Shown piece after piece: positions 12,284 through 14,479 of a stretch of DNA of 14,479 nt. Within the stretch, counting starts at the first letter, position 1; each line of letters begins with the position of its first letter. Source of the stretch: JAKACA01 sp050010115 (lineage in GTDB: Bacteria; Actinomycetota; Acidimicrobiia; Acidimicrobiales; Bog-793); the NCBI GenBank assembly GCA_050010115.1, contig JBEKLQ010000106.1, forward strand, positions 1 through 14,479. Reading direction: 5' to 3'. Position numbers and translations under genes: made by a program. Below the pieces are notes generated by a model. That model searched no databases, was not told where the DNA came from, and saw only the letters and a list, made by a program, of their open reading frames with translations.

Positions 12284-14113
12284 TCAAGCTGGCTGGGACG
12301 CCGATACGAGCCCCCCGACGGCTGCGAGGACGTCGGCTGGCTCGATCTCGCCGTAGCGTACGATCGGCTCGAACAGGTCGATCACCGTGCGGTCGGGCTC
12401 GGTGATGCCCCACAGCGGCCGCGGCGTCAATTTGCGTCCGGCAAAGAGCCGAGCCACGACCGCCTTGCGGGCATCGCCGGAGCGCTCCAGTGCCCAGGCG
12501 GCCTCCTCGCACAACAGAGCGCCCTCCAGCGTGTCGGCCATGAGGTACGAGAAGCGCCGCAGCTGCAGCAGCGCCAAGTCCTCCGGCGCTGCCTGCACCC
12601 ACTCGATTGCCTCCACGAGCTCACCACGAGCGCCTCGCACGGCGGCGACCGGCTGGTCGAGCACACCGGATGCCAGCCCGGCTGCGCCGGCGGCTGCCTC
12701 AAGGGCGCGGTCGATCCGCCGGAGCACCGCCTGGTCGGCGCCCTCGGACCGCATCGCCCTCCGCACGTCGATACAGCAGATGTTCTCCGTGCCCTCCCAG
12801 ATGGTGTGACACTGGGCGTCCCGCAGCTGCCGGGCGACCGGCCAGTCCTCCATGTAGCCGTTGCCGCCGAAGACCTCGAGCGCGTGTATCGCCGATTCGA
12901 GCCCTACCCGGCACGACCGCAACTTCGCCAACGGGATGGCGATGCGGCGCAACAGGGCGCCCTCCTCCGGAGTCGGCGCCGACCGGGCGGCGCTGGCGCA
13001 CTCGAAGCTCAACGCCATGCCGGCCTCGAGATCCGTCAGCAGGTCGACCAACGTCCCGCGCACGAGCGGGTACGAGTCGATCCGGCGCCCCCACTGCTCA
13101 CGGCGCCCCCCATAGATCGCGGCCTCGAGCCACGACCGTCGGTGGATGCCGAGGCTCATCAGGGCCACACCAAAGCGGCTCCCGTTCACCATCTCCATCA
13201 TCCGGTTGATGCCCTTGCCATCCCGGGCAGCATCGATCGTCGGCATCGGCGCGTTGCCGGCTGACTTCGGGCCGGGCCCAGCCAGCCACGCCAGGGCGCC
13301 ATCCAGGGCGACTTCGCCGGTCGGCACGCCGACCGTCCCGAGCTTCGGCTTCAAGCGCTTGACGTGAAACCCGTTCGGCTCGCCATCCAGACCCCGCCTC
13401 GGCATGATGAACGTGGCCAGCCCCCGGCTCCCGGCCGGTGCGCCCTCCGGCCGCGCGAGCACGATGAAGACGTCGGCATCGACGTTCGAGCAGAAGTGTT
13501 TCTCGCCGTACAGGCGCCACTCGTCGCCGTCCTGAACCGCCCGGGTGGTGTTGGCACCGACGTCGCTACCGCCCTGGCGCTCGGTGAGGAACATCCCGCC
13601 CTCCCAGGACTCCTCCGGATCGAGGGAGGTGAGCCGCGCCAGGACATCGTCCCGAACGGAGGCTGGGGCGTACCGCTCCACGATGTCGGCTGCGCCGCTC
13701 GTCATGCCGAGGGCGCAATAGGCGGCGGTCTCGGCTTGCGAGACGAGATAGGAGATGGCAGCGGTCACGACAGCTGGGACCGACCGGCCGGCGTGTGCTT
13801 GCAAACCCCCGGCGAAACCGGCGCGGATCAGGTCCGCCTTGTTCTCCGACCAGCTCGAGTGATGGATGACGGCGCCGACGTCCTGTCCCCACCGGTCGTA
13901 GCGGTCGAGCACGGGCCCGTGCTTGTCGGTGATCTCGGCGCGAGGCGCCACGCTCTGGCCGATGAGAACGCCGTACTGGGCCACGATTCCCTCGGCGAAC
14001 TCTCGGTCGCCGCCGTCTGGCAGCAGGCGGTCGAGCAGTTGGGAAAGGTTCGGATCGAGGGCGTACCAGTCGAGACCGATCGCCTGCTCGTACTCGGCGT
14101 AATCAGGAAGCAT
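12284..14113 (-). CDS. acyl-CoA dehydrogenase family protein, AidB-like
   Basis: This 609-residue flavoprotein of the acyl-CoA dehydrogenase superfamily introduces a 2,3 double bond into acyl-CoAs, passing electrons to ETF; AidB members have little activity of this kind. The FAD-contacting MFLTERQGGSDVGANTT is at 174-190, YGEKHFCSN at 202-210, ALEVFGGNGYMEDWPVARQLRD at 411-432 and IWEGTENICCIDVRRAM at 438-454, where Glu440 is at the catalytic-base position. The wording (TERQGGSDV, IWEG..NI.C.DV) is closer to AidB than to FadE5-type enzymes. A C-terminal helical extension of about 150 residues follows. ATG 14113 is chosen for the GAAGGAGAG ribosome site; an earlier frame start at 14155 has none. 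An aldo/keto reductase gene lies 141 bp upstream on the same strand. Confidence 0.93.
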   Translation of the reverse strand: MLPDYAEYEQAIGLDWYALDPNLSQLLDRLLPDGGDREFAEGIVAQYGVLIGQSVAPRAEITDKHGPVLDRYDRWGQDVGAVIHHSSWSENKADLIRAGFAGGLQAHAGRSVPAVVTAAISYLVSQAETAAYCALGMTSGAADIVERYAPASVRDDVLARLTSLDPEESWEGGMFLTERQGGSDVGANTTRAVQDGDEWRLYGEKHFCSNVDADVFIVLARPEGAPAGSRGLATFIMPRRGLDGEPNGFHVKRLKPKLGTVGVPTGEVALDGALAWLAGPGPKSAGNAPMPTIDAARDGKGINRMMEMVNGSRFGVALMSLGIHRRSWLEAAIYGGRREQWGRRIDSYPLVRGTLVDLLTDLEAGMALSFECASAARSAPTPEEGALLRRIAIPLAKLRSCRVGLESAIHALEVFGGNGYMEDWPVARQLRDAQCHTIWEGTENICCIDVRRAMRSEGADQAVLRRIDRALEAAAGAAGLASGVLDQPVAAVRGARGELVEAIEWVQAAPEDLALLQLRRFSYLMADTLEGALLCEEAAWALERSGDARKAVVARLFAGRKLTPRPLWGITEPDRTVIDLFEPIVRYGEIEPADVLAAVGGLVSASQPA

Positions 14114-14118
14114 TGGGA

Positions 14119-14127
14119 CTCTCCTTC
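14119..14127 (-). promoter_or_regulatory. Shine-Dalgarno of the acyl-CoA dehydrogenase
   Basis: The complement reads GAAGGAGAG, five bases before ATG 14113. It rules against the 14-residue extension that starts at 14155. Confidence 0.8.
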
Positions 14128-14170
14128 TGTTGCCCCGATCATCGCGCCGGGGCACCCCAGAACGCCCGCC

Positions 14171-14192
14171 GGCCCCGGCCGGCCGCGGGGCC
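14171..14192. terminator. GC-rich hairpin between reductase and dehydrogenase genes
   Basis: GGCCCCG (14171-14177) and CGGGGCC (14186-14192) form a 7-bp stem with an 8-nt loop. A weaker dyad, CGGCTG/CAGCCG, lies at 14213-14235. They may end the reductase transcript or shape the dehydrogenase leader. No T-run is present. Confidence 0.35.
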
Positions 14193-14252
14193 CGGCCGCT
14201 GGCCGACGGTGCCGGCTGCTTGCGGGTGCCAGCCGACGCCGGACGGGTACCT

Positions 14253-14282
14253 GCCTACCCCGCTGCCCGCAGGTGGGTAGGC
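14253..14282 (-). terminator. hairpin overlapping the reductase stop codon
   Basis: GCCTACCC (14253-14260) and GGGTAGGC (14275-14282) are perfect 8-bp inverted copies with a 14-nt loop. The reductase stop codon (14255-14257) lies in one arm. It could protect the 3' end or assist termination; it may equally be chance. Confidence 0.3.
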
Positions 14283-14479
14283 CGTCGCCGGCGCCACGCC
14301 TGTTCCAGCGCCGGGGGCTCCCAGCCACCATCGGCGGCGTTCAGGTTCGTACCAGGCGGCACGATCTGGTCGAGTCGATCGAGCGTGGCGTCGTCGAGCG
14401 TGACCTCGACCCCTTCCAGGAGATCCTCGAGCTGCTCCATCGTCCGGGGCCCGATGATCGCCGAGGTCAATGCCGGGTG
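14255..14479 (-). CDS. aldo/keto reductase, C-terminal part (partial)
   Basis: Only the last 74 codons are in the window; the frame is open to the right edge, so the N-terminal part and start lie outside. The visible end is typical of NADPH-dependent aldo/keto reductases: HPALTSAIIGPRTMEQLEDLL carries the conserved GPRT and EQL residues that line the NADP adenosine-phosphate pocket. It is followed by the final helix VTLDDATLDRLDQIVPPG and a tail with NLNAADGGW. These enzymes reduce aldehydes or ketones in the cytosol. The catalytic Asp-Tyr-Lys-His residues would be in the missing part. The gene is upstream of, and co-oriented with, the acyl-CoA dehydrogenase, although the 141-bp gap with hairpins argues against a tight operon. 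Confidence 0.88.
   Translation of the reverse strand, partial: HPALTSAIIGPRTMEQLEDLLEGVEVTLDDATLDRLDQIVPPGTNLNAADGGWEPPALEQAWRRRRPTHLRAAG

Overview
The window is high-GC DNA with compact genes, frequent GTG starts and ATGA stop/start overlaps. Its gene families are typical of Actinomycetota: a PPOX-class F420/FMN protein, an SRAP protein with an actinobacterial-style C-terminus, a FadD19-like acyl-CoA ligase, an Rv1533-like nitronate monooxygenase homologue, a DUF559/AbiEi-type protein and an AidB-like acyl-CoA dehydrogenase. I infer a chromosomal segment of an uncultured or environmental actinobacterium, possibly Acidimicrobiia-like; the class is a guess. I saw no tRNA, rRNA, transposase, phage gene, CRISPR array or origin.

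Layout. 1-120 is an 8-bp tandem array. 143-544 (-) is a PPOX-fold protein, divergent from dxs (761-2779, +), the first enzyme of the MEP isoprenoid pathway. dxs converges on an SRAP (YedK/HMCES-type) DNA-protein crosslink protein (3007-3897, -), with a tetranucleotide array between them. Next comes a divergent four-gene lipid/CoA locus. On the minus strand are a CrtC/AttH-like beta-barrel protein (DUF7064/7065-type) and an APH-fold kinase. On the plus strand are a FadD19-like acyl-CoA ligase and a flavin-dependent nitronate monooxygenase homologue. Each pair is joined by a 4-bp ATGA overlap, and the two pairs share a 63-bp promoter region. A strong dyad then separates the oxygenase from a convergent NTP-transferase (9299-10138, -). 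That gene is divergent from a small NifU-type Fe-S protein (10234-10572, +). A small putative membrane protein and a DUF559 nuclease-like protein follow on the plus strand. They converge on a large AidB-like acyl-CoA dehydrogenase (12284-14113, -), with two differently oriented terminator-like hairpins between. The window ends inside an aldo/keto reductase (-).

How the genes may work together. The ligase, APH kinase, barrel protein and flavoenzyme look like one catabolic unit acting on a carboxylic acid of unknown structure, possibly hydroxylated, steroid-like or terpenoid. The acyl-CoA dehydrogenase further along could in principle supply a dehydrogenation or elimination step. By analogy with LvaA and ACAD10/11, the kinase may phosphorylate a hydroxyacyl-CoA; this is inference only. 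A separate structural theme is short tandem repeats of different unit length (8, 4, 9, 7 and 7 bp) at the 3' ends of five genes.
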